From contig NZ_FQYX01000020.1 of assembly GCF_900141935.1 (NCBI RefSeq), forward strand, positions 1 to 64,000: a stretch of 64,000 nucleotides of DNA, given 5' to 3'. The notes beneath the pieces are model-generated. The model saw only the letters and a program-made list of their open reading frames with translations, did no database searches and was not told where the DNA came from. The position numbers and the translations under genes were made by a program. The DNA comes from Arenibacter nanhaiticus. Its GTDB lineage: Bacteria; Bacteroidota; Bacteroidia; Flavobacteriales; Flavobacteriaceae. This document shows positions 27,019 to 35,240 of this stretch, piece by piece. How positions within the stretch are numbered: the first letter of the stretch is position 1; each line of letters starts with the position of its first letter.

Positions 27019-28035
27019 TTAGGCTTCCAAGGCCTCCTTGTATTTTGGAAGCAAGGATTTAAAAAAGTTTGTTGTTTCTTCCATAGACACATCACTACGT
27101 CCTCCTGATGCATTGGTATGACCACCACCGTTAAAATGATTTCTTGCAAATTCATTGACAGAAAAAGTCCCTTCTGACCTAAAGGATATTTTTATGATGC
27201 CTTCTTCTTTGTTCTCTATGAAAATAACAGCAAATTTTATGCCTTCTAAGGTTAATCCGTAATTTACGAAACCTTCGGTGTCTCCTTTTTTATATTCGCA
27301 CTGGTCTAACTCTTCTTGTGACAAGGTGATATAAGTAGTATGGTATTCCTCTAAAATGACCATGTTTTTTAAGGCGCATCCCAATAGATGCAGGCGGCTT
27401 GGGGTATTGGTGTCGTACACCTTGTTATGGGCTTCAGTGTTTTTGGCGCCTTTGTCTATTAATTGGGCAACCACCTTATGGGTTCTGCTGGTAGTAGAAG
27501 AAAATTTAAAGGAGCCAGTATCGGTCATTATGCCGGTATATAGGCAAATTCCTATTTCCGGGTCAATGAGATCGGTATCGCCTAGGGCTTCTACGAAGTT
27601 GTACACCATTTCGCAGGTAGAACTCATACGTACGTCAGAGTACATGATTTGGGCATAATCCGAAGGCTCTTGGTGATGGTCTATCATTACAAAAGTAGCC
27701 GTTGCTTCTTCTAACAAAGGTTGTAACTGACCAATTCTGCCAAGGTGGTTGAAATCTAAAGTGAAAATCACCGAGGCCTTGGAAATAAGATCTTTGGCCG
27801 CAGAAGCTTCCTTTTCAAAATTGACGATTTTCTCACTTCCCGGCATCCATTTTAAAAACTTCGGGAAATCGTTAGGAGAAACAATTACGGCCTCGTGTCC
27901 TTTTTTGATTAAATAATGCCATAGTCCTAAGGTGCTTCCTATTGCATCTCCATCAGGATTTTTATGCGGAACAATAACAATTTTTTGTGGCGTTTCCAAT
28001 AACGCCTTAATGGCTTGTGTAATCTCTAAATTCAT
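27019..28035 (-). CDS. nrnA: DHH-family oligoribonuclease / PAP phosphatase
   Basis: A 338-residue phosphoesterase that degrades nano-RNA and 3'-phosphoadenosine 5'-phosphate. Motifs are complete: VPHKNPDGDAIGS near residue 22, FTLDFNHLGRIGQL near 93, the DHH triad in VMIDHHQEPSD near 118, and the DHHA1 closing motif GGGHTNASGG near 310. The start is ATG 28035; the frame continues 60 codons upstream without family similarity. A perfect inverted repeat sits 17 bases before the start. It is divergent from ndk. Confidence 0.92.
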   Translation of the reverse strand: MNLEITQAIKALLETPQKIVIVPHKNPDGDAIGSTLGLWHYLIKKGHEAVIVSPNDFPKFLKWMPGSEKIVNFEKEASAAKDLISKASVIFTLDFNHLGRIGQLQPLLEEATATFVMIDHHQEPSDYAQIMYSDVRMSSTCEMVYNFVEALGDTDLIDPEIGICLYTGIMTDTGSFKFSSTTSRTHKVVAQLIDKGAKNTEAHNKVYDTNTPSRLHLLGCALKNMVILEEYHTTYITLSQEELDQCEYKKGDTEGFVNYGLTLEGIKFAVIFIENKEEGIIKISFRSEGTFSVNEFARNHFNGGGHTNASGGRSDVSMEETTNFFKSLLPKYKEALEA

Positions 28036-28051
28036 GCGGGCTAAGATACAA

Positions 28052-28079
28052 TTATTAGGATATACTTTTGTCCTAATAA
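28052..28079. repeat. Perfect inverted repeat upstream of nrnA
   Basis: TTATTAGGA (28052-28060) and TCCTAATAA (28071-28079) are exact inverse complements around a 10-base spacer. It lies 17 bases before the nrnA ATG. It may be an operator or a leader hairpin. Confidence 0.45.
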
Positions 28080-28428
28080 AACTCTTTTTAAACCGTTGGC
28101 TATTGCTTACTGATATTAATTCTTTAGTTGTTTTATTAACCAGGGGTGGGATACATGTATCTAAGGTCGATGTGGTGAGGCTTGTCTTAAGTTGAATTTT
28201 TAAGAGGGGCAGCATCTGCCGGAACCTGTAAATATATCAAAGCGAATGATGGTTTGGAAAATATAAAAATAGGGTCGGATTATAGCAAATCTATTAGTAT
28301 ATACCAATTGACTTTAATGAAGGGAAGGGGAAATAGATATCCTTGTTTTTTTGTTATTGGAAGCCGTACTGCTAAGTGTGGTAAAAAGCGGTAAGGTGTT
28401 GGAAGTCTAGAGAGAAAACGATATTGTA
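28080..28428. other. Intergenic region, no gene seen
   Basis: Apart from the ndk promoter near 28429-28458, the stretch between the divergent nrnA and ndk genes has no convincing coding frame, RNA gene or repeat. The upstream extension of the nrnA frame reads through part of it but looks like chance. Confidence 0.5.
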
Positions 28429-28458
28429 TTGTGAGTTGAAGAATAAAACGTATTTTTG
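28429..28458 (+). promoter_or_regulatory. ndk: Promoter of ndk
   Basis: TTG at 28429-28431 and TATTTTTG at 28451-28458 match the Bacteroidota -33/-7 elements with a 19-base spacer. The ndk ATG follows 17 bases later. Confidence 0.6.
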
Positions 28459-28475
28459 CCGAAAATTAAAAAAAA

Positions 28476-28895
28476 ATGAGCACAAACAGAACATTTACCA
28501 TGATTAAGCCTGATGCTGTTGAAAACGGACATATCGGTGGGATCTTGGAAAAAATATCCTCAGCTGGATTTAAAATCGTAGCTATGAAATATACGCAATT
28601 GAGCACAAGAGATGCTGAAGCGTTTTACGCCGTTCATAGCGAGCGTCCATTTTTTGGAGAATTGGTTGAATTTATGACCAGAGGTCCTATTGTAGCTGCT
28701 ATTTTAGAAAAGGACAATGCCGTTGAAGATTTTCGTGCTTTAATTGGAGCAACGAATCCTGCAGAGGCAGCAGAAGGAACTATCCGTAAATTATTTGCAA
28801 CCTCAATAGGGGAGAATGCAGTTCACGGTTCGGATAGTGATGAGAATGCAGCTATTGAAGGTGCATTTCATTTTTCTGGAAGAGAAATTTTCTAG
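28476..28895 (+). CDS. ndk: Nucleoside-diphosphate kinase
   Basis: A 139-residue enzyme that balances nucleoside triphosphate pools by a ping-pong phosphohistidine mechanism. It opens with [21 protein letters not shown], and the catalytic histidine is in [21 protein letters not shown] near residue 116. Length equals the usual 140. It is a single plus-strand gene with its own promoter (28429-28458) and terminator (28911-28941). Confidence 0.97.
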   Translation: MSTNRTFTMIKPDAVENGHIGGILEKISSAGFKIVAMKYTQLSTRDAEAFYAVHSERPFFGELVEFMTRGPIVAAILEKDNAVEDFRALIGATNPAEAAEGTIRKLFATSIGENAVHGSDSDENAAIEGAFHFSGREIF

Positions 28896-28910
28896 TCATA
28901 GAAATACATA

Positions 28911-28941
28911 AAAAAAGCCAGCTGAAACAGCTGGCTTTTTT
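28911..28941. terminator. Terminator between ndk and DUF721 gene
   Basis: AAAAAAGCCAGCT (28911-28923) and AGCTGGCTTTTTT (28929-28941) pair perfectly with loop GAAAC. It is flanked by A and T tracts and serves both convergent genes. Confidence 0.92.
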
Positions 28942-28962
28942 TGTTTAACGACATTGCATATG

Positions 28963-29259
28963 CTATCGCAAAACGATTTTTGTGATGAGGTCTTTGCCAA
29001 GCTCTTCGTTGAGCATGCTTATGATTTTTGATTTCCCGTGACTTAACTCTTCTCTTAGGACAGAAGAAGAAAGGGAAACAAATAAGGTGTCATTTCTTAG
29101 CTCTATTGCGGTGGTATAGTTGTTTACTCCATTTCCCATTAGGTTTTTCCACGCTTCTTGGGCATTTACCTTGTCAATTCCCTTTTGGAGGCCTTTTTCG
29201 GAAATAAATTGTTGTAACGCTTCCCCTAATTTTAAGTTGTCATTTTTTCTTTTAGCCAT
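28963..29259 (-). CDS. DUF721 protein
   Basis: A 98-residue small protein of the DUF721 (DciA-like) family. It shows LGEALQQFISEKGLQKGIDKVNAQEAWKNLMGN followed by a beta segment LRNDTLFVSLSSSVLREEL. Related DciA proteins load the replicative helicase in bacteria without DnaC; whether this short form does so is unknown. Its ATG overlaps the stop of the upstream lipoprotein gene by one base, and recF lies upstream, which fits a replication or repair context. Confidence 0.85.
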   Translation of the reverse strand: MAKRKNDNLKLGEALQQFISEKGLQKGIDKVNAQEAWKNLMGNGVNNYTTAIELRNDTLFVSLSSSVLREELSHGKSKIISMLNEELGKDLITKIVLR

Positions 29260-29678
29260 TATTCTGTGATGTTAATGGGTTGGAATCGTTTGTATTGGTA
29301 GTGTGTGTTTTCCCTATTACTGACCGTGAAACTATTTTCGGAAATGCTTATGACTTGCTCCTGCCACTCGCTTAGATCGGTTTTGTAATGTAGGGTAAAA
29401 ACACCGTCTTTTTCGTATATGCTAAAATACTCGGCATCATTGGAAGTTTCGTAAGTCCCGTCAAATTTTGGATACATTTTTTTGCGAAAACCTTCTGTGT
29501 CTTTTAATTCAATATAATCTATACTGGTATTGACTGTATAGGCTTTGGTACTGCCGTCAGGAAAAGTAACCTTTTTGATTTCCCAATATCCGTTTAATAA
29601 ATTTAAGTCGGCCTTGCTCACCTTGGTGCTACAAGAGCTTGCAATTATAAGCACAAATATAACTACTAAATTTCTCAT
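29259..29678 (-). CDS. Small lipocalin-like lipoprotein
   Basis: A 139-residue lipoprotein with lipobox A-S-S-C (cysteine at 16). The mature part is a beta-rich domain beginning LNLLNGYWEIKKVTFPDG, the opening pattern of lipocalin-like proteins of Bacteroidota. No function is known. The start is ATG 29678; a longer frame would overlap recF. It lies between recF (1-base gap) and the DUF721 gene. Confidence 0.78.
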   Translation of the reverse strand: MRNLVVIFVLIIASSCSTKVSKADLNLLNGYWEIKKVTFPDGSTKAYTVNTSIDYIELKDTEGFRKKMYPKFDGTYETSNDAEYFSIYEKDGVFTLHYKTDLSEWQEQVISISENSFTVSNRENTHYQYKRFQPINITE

Positions 29679-29679
29679 A

Positions 29680-30759
29680 CTATAGGTTGAAAATTTTATA
29701 AGATTGATGTATGTTTTTGATAATATTCTCTGTTCTTTCGGCATGGGTATCGCTTAGGAAAATCTGACCAAAGTTTTCTTCATCTACTAGTCGAATAATA
29801 TGCGCTACCCTATTTTCATCCAATTTGTCAAAAATATCATCTAAAAGCAATAAAGGAGTAGTGTTGGCCTGTTTTTTTATAAAATAAAATTGGGCTAATT
29901 TTAAAGCTATCAAGAACGATTTTTGCTGACCTTGGCTGCCAAATTTCTTAATAGGATGGCCATCAATTTCAAAACTTAGGTCGTCCTTATGAATCCCTAC
30001 CCCAGTATATTGAAGAGCCCTGTCTTTGTCCAGGTTTTTCTCTAATAAGATTAATAGGTCTTCGTTTATTAATTTGCTGTCATACAATAGGTTGACTGGT
30101 TCTTTGTTTCCTGATATGACGGCGTATTGTTCCTTAAAAATAGGTATAAATACTTTAAGAAAGGCTACTCTTTTTGCAAATATTTCAGAGCCGTATCGAT
30201 GCAGTTGTTCGTTGTATACGGCTAAATTAGTCTTGTTAAAAGTTTGGTTTAGAAAGAAGTATTTTAAAAGGGAATTCCTTTGAGAAAGTATTCTGTTGTA
30301 ATTGATTAAATTCTCTAAGTATTGTTTGTCGGATTGGGAAATCACTCCGTCTATAAATTTTCTTCTGGTTTCACTGCCTTCAATGATCAAATCCCGATCG
30401 GCGGGAGAAATGATGACCAGGGGTAAAAAACCAATATGATCCGAAAACTTTTCATACGCTTTTCCGTTGCGCTTTATGATCTTCTTCATGCCTTTTTTTA
30501 GGCTACAAAGAATTCGTTCTTCCCTATCGTTCTTCTGGAACTCCCCGTCGATTACAAAAAAATCTTCGCCATGTCTTATATTTTGACTGGCAATAGGGTT
30601 AAAGTAACTCTTGCCAAAGGAGAGGTGGTAAATAGCGTCTAATACATTTGTTTTCCCAATACCATTATCTCCGACAAAACAGTTGATCTTATTGTCGAAC
30701 TCAAAACTTTTAGAAGAAAAGTTTTTATAATTTATAAGTGATAATTTTTTTAAAAACAT
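29680..30759 (-). CDS. recF: DNA replication and repair protein RecF
   Basis: A 359-residue SMC-like ATPase that loads RecA at gaps with RecO and RecR. The Walker A box [22 protein letters not shown] is near residue 30, the signature segment [18 protein letters not shown] near 275, and Walker [13 protein letters not shown] near 305. Length is normal. The start is ATG 30759. It heads a three-gene minus-strand run with the lipocalin-like and DUF721 genes, and is divergent from the TPR gene at 30895. Confidence 0.96.
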   Translation of the reverse strand: MFLKKLSLINYKNFSSKSFEFDNKINCFVGDNGIGKTNVLDAIYHLSFGKSYFNPIASQNIRHGEDFFVIDGEFQKNDREERILCSLKKGMKKIIKRNGKAYEKFSDHIGFLPLVIISPADRDLIIEGSETRRKFIDGVISQSDKQYLENLINYNRILSQRNSLLKYFFLNQTFNKTNLAVYNEQLHRYGSEIFAKRVAFLKVFIPIFKEQYAVISGNKEPVNLLYDSKLINEDLLILLEKNLDKDRALQYTGVGIHKDDLSFEIDGHPIKKFGSQGQQKSFLIALKLAQFYFIKKQANTTPLLLLDDIFDKLDENRVAHIIRLVDEENFGQIFLSDTHAERTENIIKNIHQSYKIFNL

Positions 30760-30844
30760 TCTGCGAAGTAAAGATTTTATTTTTCACTAGCTTAGCAAAC
30801 GGCAAAATAATAAAGATTCAAAAAAATATCGATTGAATTGGTGT

Positions 30845-30872
30845 TTGATATTGGATAAAAACTATATTTTTG
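30845..30872 (+). promoter_or_regulatory. Promoter of TPR-ribH transcript
   Basis: TTG at 30845-30847 and TATTTTTG at 30865-30872 with a 17-base spacer match the Bacteroidota consensus; the start codon of the TPR gene is 22 bases downstream. Confidence 0.6.
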
Positions 30873-30894
30873 CCCGATTCATAAACTAAAAAAT

Positions 30895-31659
30895 ATGGCA
30901 ACTTACAAGAAAAAAGGGTTCAAACCGAAAAACAAGGAGGAAGAAATTCAATTGAATGAGCAAGAAAGTACTACTGCGGAAGTCTTTAGCTCCTTGGATG
31001 AAGGCGCTTCTAGGTCCGAAGAATGGGTTTCTAATAACCAAAATTACATTCTTGGTGTAATAGGTATAGTTGCTGTGGCTGTTTTGGGGTATTTGGCATA
31101 TTTTCAATTTGTTCAAAAGCCGAAAGAGGCAAGTGCAGCTAACGAGATGTTATATCCACAACAATATTTTGATATGGCCCTAGAGGGTTCTGTCGAAAAG
31201 GATTCTTTGTTTACTTTAGCTTTGGATGGAGCAGAAGGAAAATACGGTTTCTTGGATATTATCGAAGAATACAACGGGACCAAGGCTGCCAATTTAGCCA
31301 AATATTCTGCAGGTATGGCGTATTTGAATATGCAGAAGTACGATGAAGCTATTAAATACTTGGAAGATTTTTCTTCTCCAGATATGATTTTAGGCGCTTT
31401 GGCAAAAGGTGGATTAGGGGATGCATTTTTGCAATTGAACCAGCCTGCCGATGCTTTAGGGTATTATGAAAGCGCTATAGCCCATAGCACGAACGATTTT
31501 ACGACACCAAAGTTTTTGTACAAAGCAGGCGTGACAGCCATGGAGTTAGGGGAAAATGATAAGGCTCTAGGGTATTTTAATAGAATAAAAGAAGAGTTTG
31601 GCACTTCTAATGAGGCCAGGAATATAGACGCCTTTATAGGTAAGGCTAAAACCAACTAA
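30895..31659 (+). CDS. Membrane-anchored TPR protein (YfgM-like)
   Basis: A 254-residue protein with a charged cytoplasmic N-terminus (residues 1-50), one membrane helix (YILGVIGIVAVAVLGYLAYF, about 51-70), and an extracytoplasmic TPR region. TPR units are visible near 140-160 (AYLNMQKYDEAIKYLEDF) and 175-240. The layout matches the YfgM/CcmH-type anchored TPR proteins. It has its own promoter and is followed by ribH after 2 bases, so the two are co-transcribed. Confidence 0.87.
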   Translation: MATYKKKGFKPKNKEEEIQLNEQESTTAEVFSSLDEGASRSEEWVSNNQNYILGVIGIVAVAVLGYLAYFQFVQKPKEASAANEMLYPQQYFDMALEGSVEKDSLFTLALDGAEGKYGFLDIIEEYNGTKAANLAKYSAGMAYLNMQKYDEAIKYLEDFSSPDMILGALAKGGLGDAFLQLNQPADALGYYESAIAHSTNDFTTPKFLYKAGVTAMELGENDKALGYFNRIKEEFGTSNEARNIDAFIGKAKTN

Positions 31660-31661
31660 GA

Positions 31662-32144
31662 ATGGCTACGGCTAATAAGAACTTGTCGGTTTACGATAAA
31701 AACACTATCCCGGACGCGAGTAAGTTTCGGTTTGGGATAGTTGTTGCTGAATGGAACCCTGTAATTACAGAAGGGCTTTACAATGGAGCTATAGAAGCTT
31801 TGTCAGATTGCGGTGCCAAGGCGGAAAATATTATTCGATGGAATGTTCCTGGGAGTTTTGAACTTACTTATGGATGTAAGAAAATGGCAAAAACCCAAGA
31901 AGTAGATGCTGTTATTGCCATTGGAAGTGTAATTCAAGGAGAGACCAAACATTTCGATTTTGTTTGCAGTGCTACGGCACAAGGCATCAAGGATTTAAAC
32001 GTGCAGTTAGATGTTCCGGTAATATTCTGTGTGTTAACGGATAATAATATGCAACAATCTTTGGAGCGAAGTGGAGGTATTCACGGAAATAAGGGTACTG
32101 AAGCAGCAATTGCTGCAATAAAAATGGTCACTTTAGGGGCTTAA
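31662..32144 (+). CDS. ribH: 6,7-dimethyl-8-ribityllumazine synthase
   Basis: A 160-residue enzyme for the penultimate step of riboflavin synthesis, forming lumazine from a pyrimidinedione and a butanone phosphate. It shows the substrate-binding IVVAEWNPVITEGLYNGA near residue 26, NVPGSFELTYGCKKMA near 60, and SVIQGETKHFDFVCSATAQG near 88 with the conserved histidine. It would form a 60-mer or pentamer. It is encoded 2 bases after the TPR gene stop. Confidence 0.96.
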   Translation: MATANKNLSVYDKNTIPDASKFRFGIVVAEWNPVITEGLYNGAIEALSDCGAKAENIIRWNVPGSFELTYGCKKMAKTQEVDAVIAIGSVIQGETKHFDFVCSATAQGIKDLNVQLDVPVIFCVLTDNNMQQSLERSGGIHGNKGTEAAIAAIKMVTLGA

Positions 32145-32261
32145 ATCCTCAAAGGACAGGGAAGTCGTTCACTAGCGGTTCAAGTGTTTTCGTACCACTT
32201 TAGGGAAAGAGCCATATTCTTTCTTCAGGTATGCTATTACTTATAAAAAAATCTATGTATA

Positions 32262-32301
32262 ACAGCCAAAATGTGTATATCTTTTAACATTTTTTGGCTG
32301 T
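32262..32301. repeat. Inverted repeat between ribH and small membrane protein gene
   Basis: ACAGCCAAAA (32262-32271) and TTTTGGCTGT (32292-32301) are perfect inverse complements with a 20-base spacer. It may be a weak terminator for ribH; the T run lies inside rather than after the stem. Confidence 0.4.
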
Positions 32302-32330
32302 ATATCTACTACATATTTTTTCATTTTGAG

Positions 32331-32338
32331 TAACTTTG
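32331..32338 (+). promoter_or_regulatory. TAnnTTTG -7 box before small protein-mutL operon
   Basis: TAACTTTG fits the Bacteroidota -7 consensus and lies 14 bases before the ATG at 32353. A matching -33 TTG was not found. Confidence 0.4.
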
Positions 32339-32352
32339 AAACAATAAGTATT

Positions 32353-32640
32353 ATGGGAAAGTTTTCAAAATTACGCAAGAATAAAAAGTTCGATTATACG
32401 CCTCGTTACTACAAGGATCAAGGCGAGGGAAGTCCTTTTAAAATTGAGCATAAATTCGATAAATTTAGACCTACCCTGGATGGGCGAACTGGTTTAAAAG
32501 GAAAGTTCAGCAGGGCTATGGACGATTTTAAACAAAAAGGCAATCGCAGTCAAAATATTCGGTTGCTAGTTATCATCGCTATTCTTGTATTTATTTTTCT
32601 ATTTATAATCGATTTCGATTTATCTATATTCAAACCTTAA
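32353..32640 (+). CDS. Small basic protein with C-terminal membrane helix
   Basis: A 95-residue protein starting at ATG 32353 (MGKFSKLRKNKKFDYTPRYY); the frame extends upstream only through a TTG inside the promoter. The first 70 residues are rich in Lys, Arg and aromatic residues, and a single hydrophobic helix (LLVIIAILVFIFLFIIDFDL) lies near the end, so it is tail-anchored with a basic cytoplasmic domain. Similar small genes next to mutL or ribH in Flavobacteria are sometimes labelled riboflavin synthase subunit beta, which nothing in the sequence supports. It is followed by mutL after 2 bases. Confidence 0.78.
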   Translation: MGKFSKLRKNKKFDYTPRYYKDQGEGSPFKIEHKFDKFRPTLDGRTGLKGKFSRAMDDFKQKGNRSQNIRLLVIIAILVFIFLFIIDFDLSIFKP

Positions 32641-32642
32641 CA

Positions 32643-34493
32643 ATGGCAGATATTATAAAACTCTTGCCAGATCATGTTGCCAACCAAATTGCGGCGGGAG
32701 AAGTGGTGCAAAGACCAGCTTCTGTAGTAAAGGAACTTTTGGAAAACGCTATTGATGCTGGAGCTACTACCATAAAATTAGTGATCAAAGAAGGTGGGAA
32801 AACCTTGATCCAAGTAATTGACGATGGGGTGGGAATGAGCGCTACAGATGCCCGATTAAGTTTTGAACGGCATGCTACTTCTAAAATTCAAAAAGCGGAA
32901 GATCTATTCAACCTACATACAAAAGGGTTTAGAGGAGAGGCGCTGGCTTCTATTGCTGCTATTGCCCATGTAGAAATGCACACCAAAACCGAGGAAGATG
33001 AAGTAGGGACCCATTTAAAAATAGAAGGCAGTACCATTGTTTCACAAGAAGTTACCGTGACTCCAAAGGGGACTTCTATGATGGTGAAAAACCTGTTTTT
33101 CAATATTCCTGCACGTCGTAATTTTTTAAAATCAAGTCAGGTAGAACTTCGTCATATTATTGAGGAATTTCAAAGGGTAAGTTTGGCACACGCCAGTATT
33201 TCCTTTCATTTCTATAATAATGGAAACGAGTTGTTTAATTTGCCTAGCTCTAACCATAGGCAACGAATTGTCAACCTCTTTGGAGGGAAAATAAAAGAAA
33301 AATTAGTGCCTGTAGATGAGGAAACACAGGTAGTTACTATTAGTGGATTTATAAATAAACCAGAATATGCCAAGAAGAGCAGGGGAGAACAGTTTTTCTT
33401 TGTCAACGATAGGTTTATAAGAAGCCCGTATCTGCATCATGCAGTGGTATCGGCCTTCGATGGTCTAATAAAAAAAGAAAATCATCCTGGATATTTTTTA
33501 TATCTCACAGTGGATCCGGCGTCTATCGATATCAATATTCATCCGACCAAAACCGAAATTAAGTTTGATGATGAACATACCTTGTACGCTATTCTAAGAT
33601 CTACGATTAAACATAGTTTAGGGCAGTTTAATGTAATGCCTTCCTTGGACTTTGATAAGAATCAGAACTTGGAAACGCCTTATGAATACAAGGATAAATT
33701 GGTTCAGCAGCCTAAAATAAATGTAGATTCTAACTTCAACCCTTTTAAGGAAGAGATGCTTAGAACTAATTATAGGCCTAATTTTCAAAAACAATCGACC
33801 AAGGGTTGGGAAAGCATGTATGTTGGGATGGATTCCGAGGACGATGAAAAGGAAGCAGATACTAGTATCACCTATGAGTCCGATACTATTACCGGTTCAA
33901 TTTTTGAAGGGAAAAAATCTAATTTCGAAACTGCGTCCACGACTTTTCAACTAAGAAGGAAATATATAGTTACGACCATTAAATCTGGTATGGTAGTTAT
34001 AGATCAAAGTAGGGCGCATCAAAGAGTTCTCTATGAGCGTTTTTTAAAAAATATTACCATTAAAGGAGGTGTTAGTCAACAATTATTATTTCCCTTAAGA
34101 TTGGCTTTTACGAAATCCGATTGTGCTATCATCCAGGAGATTAAAGAAAGTTTAATTACTGTAGGCTTTGTTTTTGGGACCATAGACGAAGAGGAAGTAG
34201 AGATTACCGGAGTTCCTTTGTCTGTGCCGGAAAGTGAGGTGGGAATGATTTTAGATCAATTGATATCAGATTACCAACAAGATTTCGTGGTGGATGGTTT
34301 TTCCCAAACTGATGTTTTGTCAAAAACACTGTCAAAGTCTTTAGCAGTAAAAACCGGTGAAATATTGGATAGTGATTCCCAATTGGCGTTGGTAAACGAT
34401 TTGTTTGCATGTAAGGAATCGGGAGTAAGTCCTTTTAATAAACCAATATACGTGACCATTACGGAGAGCGATATAGATAAAAAATTTTTATAA
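32643..34493 (+). CDS. mutL: DNA mismatch repair protein MutL
   Basis: A 616-residue GHKL ATPase that links MutS mismatch recognition to strand removal. The ATPase motifs are complete: KELLENAIDAGATTIKLVIKEGG near residue 29, IDDGVGMS near 60, FRGEALASIAAIAH near 95, and KGTSMMVKNLFFNIPARRNF near 140. The C-terminal dimerisation domain starts near 430. The endonuclease metal motif found in many MutL proteins (D-Q-H-A-x2-E-x4-E) reads D-Q-S-R-A-H-Q-R-V-L-Y-E here, so key His and Glu positions are changed. It is encoded between the small membrane protein and a rhomboid gene with almost no spacing. Confidence 0.96.
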   Translation: MADIIKLLPDHVANQIAAGEVVQRPASVVKELLENAIDAGATTIKLVIKEGGKTLIQVIDDGVGMSATDARLSFERHATSKIQKAEDLFNLHTKGFRGEALASIAAIAHVEMHTKTEEDEVGTHLKIEGSTIVSQEVTVTPKGTSMMVKNLFFNIPARRNFLKSSQVELRHIIEEFQRVSLAHASISFHFYNNGNELFNLPSSNHRQRIVNLFGGKIKEKLVPVDEETQVVTISGFINKPEYAKKSRGEQFFFVNDRFIRSPYLHHAVVSAFDGLIKKENHPGYFLYLTVDPASIDINIHPTKTEIKFDDEHTLYAILRSTIKHSLGQFNVMPSLDFDKNQNLETPYEYKDKLVQQPKINVDSNFNPFKEEMLRTNYRPNFQKQSTKGWESMYVGMDSEDDEKEADTSITYESDTITGSIFEGKKSNFETASTTFQLRRKYIVTTIKSGMVVIDQSRAHQRVLYERFLKNITIKGGVSQQLLFPLRLAFTKSDCAIIQEIKESLITVGFVFGTIDEEEVEITGVPLSVPESEVGMILDQLISDYQQDFVVDGFSQTDVLSKTLSKSLAVKTGEILDSDSQLALVNDLFACKESGVSPFNKPIYVTITESDIDKKFL

Positions 34494-35240
34494 ATGGGTA
34501 GAGTGACAGACGCTGTAAAGCATTTGATTATAATTAATGTATTGTTCTTTTTTGCGACACAATTATATGGGGATCAAATGTATCAGTGGTTTTCCCTTTG
34601 GTTTCCTAAAAATGAAAATTTTGTTTTATGGCAGCTGATTTCGCATATGTTTATGCACGGAGGCCTTATGCATATATTATTTAATATGTACGCCTTATGG
34701 GCATTTGGATCGCCATTGGAGCAGATGTGGGGAAGGAATAAGTTTTTCTTTTTTTATTTTTCTGCCGGAATTGGAGCCGCCCTTATCCATACTGGCGTAA
34801 ATTATTACTATTTTAATGAAGGAATGGATGCCATATTGAGTTCAGGGATCTCTAAAGAACAAGTATTGGAGGTGGTATCTAGTGGTAAATATAGTCCCAG
34901 TTGGTACGAATTGGCCTCTAAGAGTACTATTGATAATTTTTTAAGTTCTTTTAGTACTCCTGCCGTAGGGGCTTCTGGGGCAATTTATGGTATATTAGTG
35001 GCTTTTGGAATGTCTTATCCCAATAGCGAACTGTTTTTAATGTTTGTGCCAGTCCCGGTTAAAGCGAAGTATTTTATACCAGTGCTTATAGGGATCGATC
35101 TATTTTCCGGAGTGACAGGATATTCCATCTTTGGGAATGGCATTGCGCATTTTGCTCATGTGGGTGGAGCTTTGGTTGGATTTTTGATGATGTGGTATTG
35201 GAAAAAAAATCAATTTAATAATAACCGTTGGGATAGATAA
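34494..35240 (+). CDS. Rhomboid intramembrane serine protease, copy 1
   Basis: A 248-residue polytopic protease. The catalytic serine is in AVGASGAIYGILVAFG near residue 162, the histidine in IAHFAHVGGALVG near 222, and the conserved HMFMHGGLMHILFNMYALWAFG motif is near residue 51. Six helices are expected. It cleaves substrates inside the membrane; substrates are unknown. The ATG directly follows the mutL stop, and the end overlaps the next rhomboid gene by one base, so mutL and both rhomboids are translationally coupled. Confidence 0.92.
   Translation: MGRVTDAVKHLIIINVLFFFATQLYGDQMYQWFSLWFPKNENFVLWQLISHMFMHGGLMHILFNMYALWAFGSPLEQMWGRNKFFFFYFSAGIGAALIHTGVNYYYFNEGMDAILSSGISKEQVLEVVSSGKYSPSWYELASKSTIDNFLSSFSTPAVGASGAIYGILVAFGMSYPNSELFLMFVPVPVKAKYFIPVLIGIDLFSGVTGYSIFGNGIAHFAHVGGALVGFLMMWYWKKNQFNNNRWDR

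Noticed and set aside
28036-28215. 60-codon N-terminal extension of nrnA
   Set aside because: The extension has no family similarity and crosses the inverted repeat; the ATG at 28035 fits the DHH family start.
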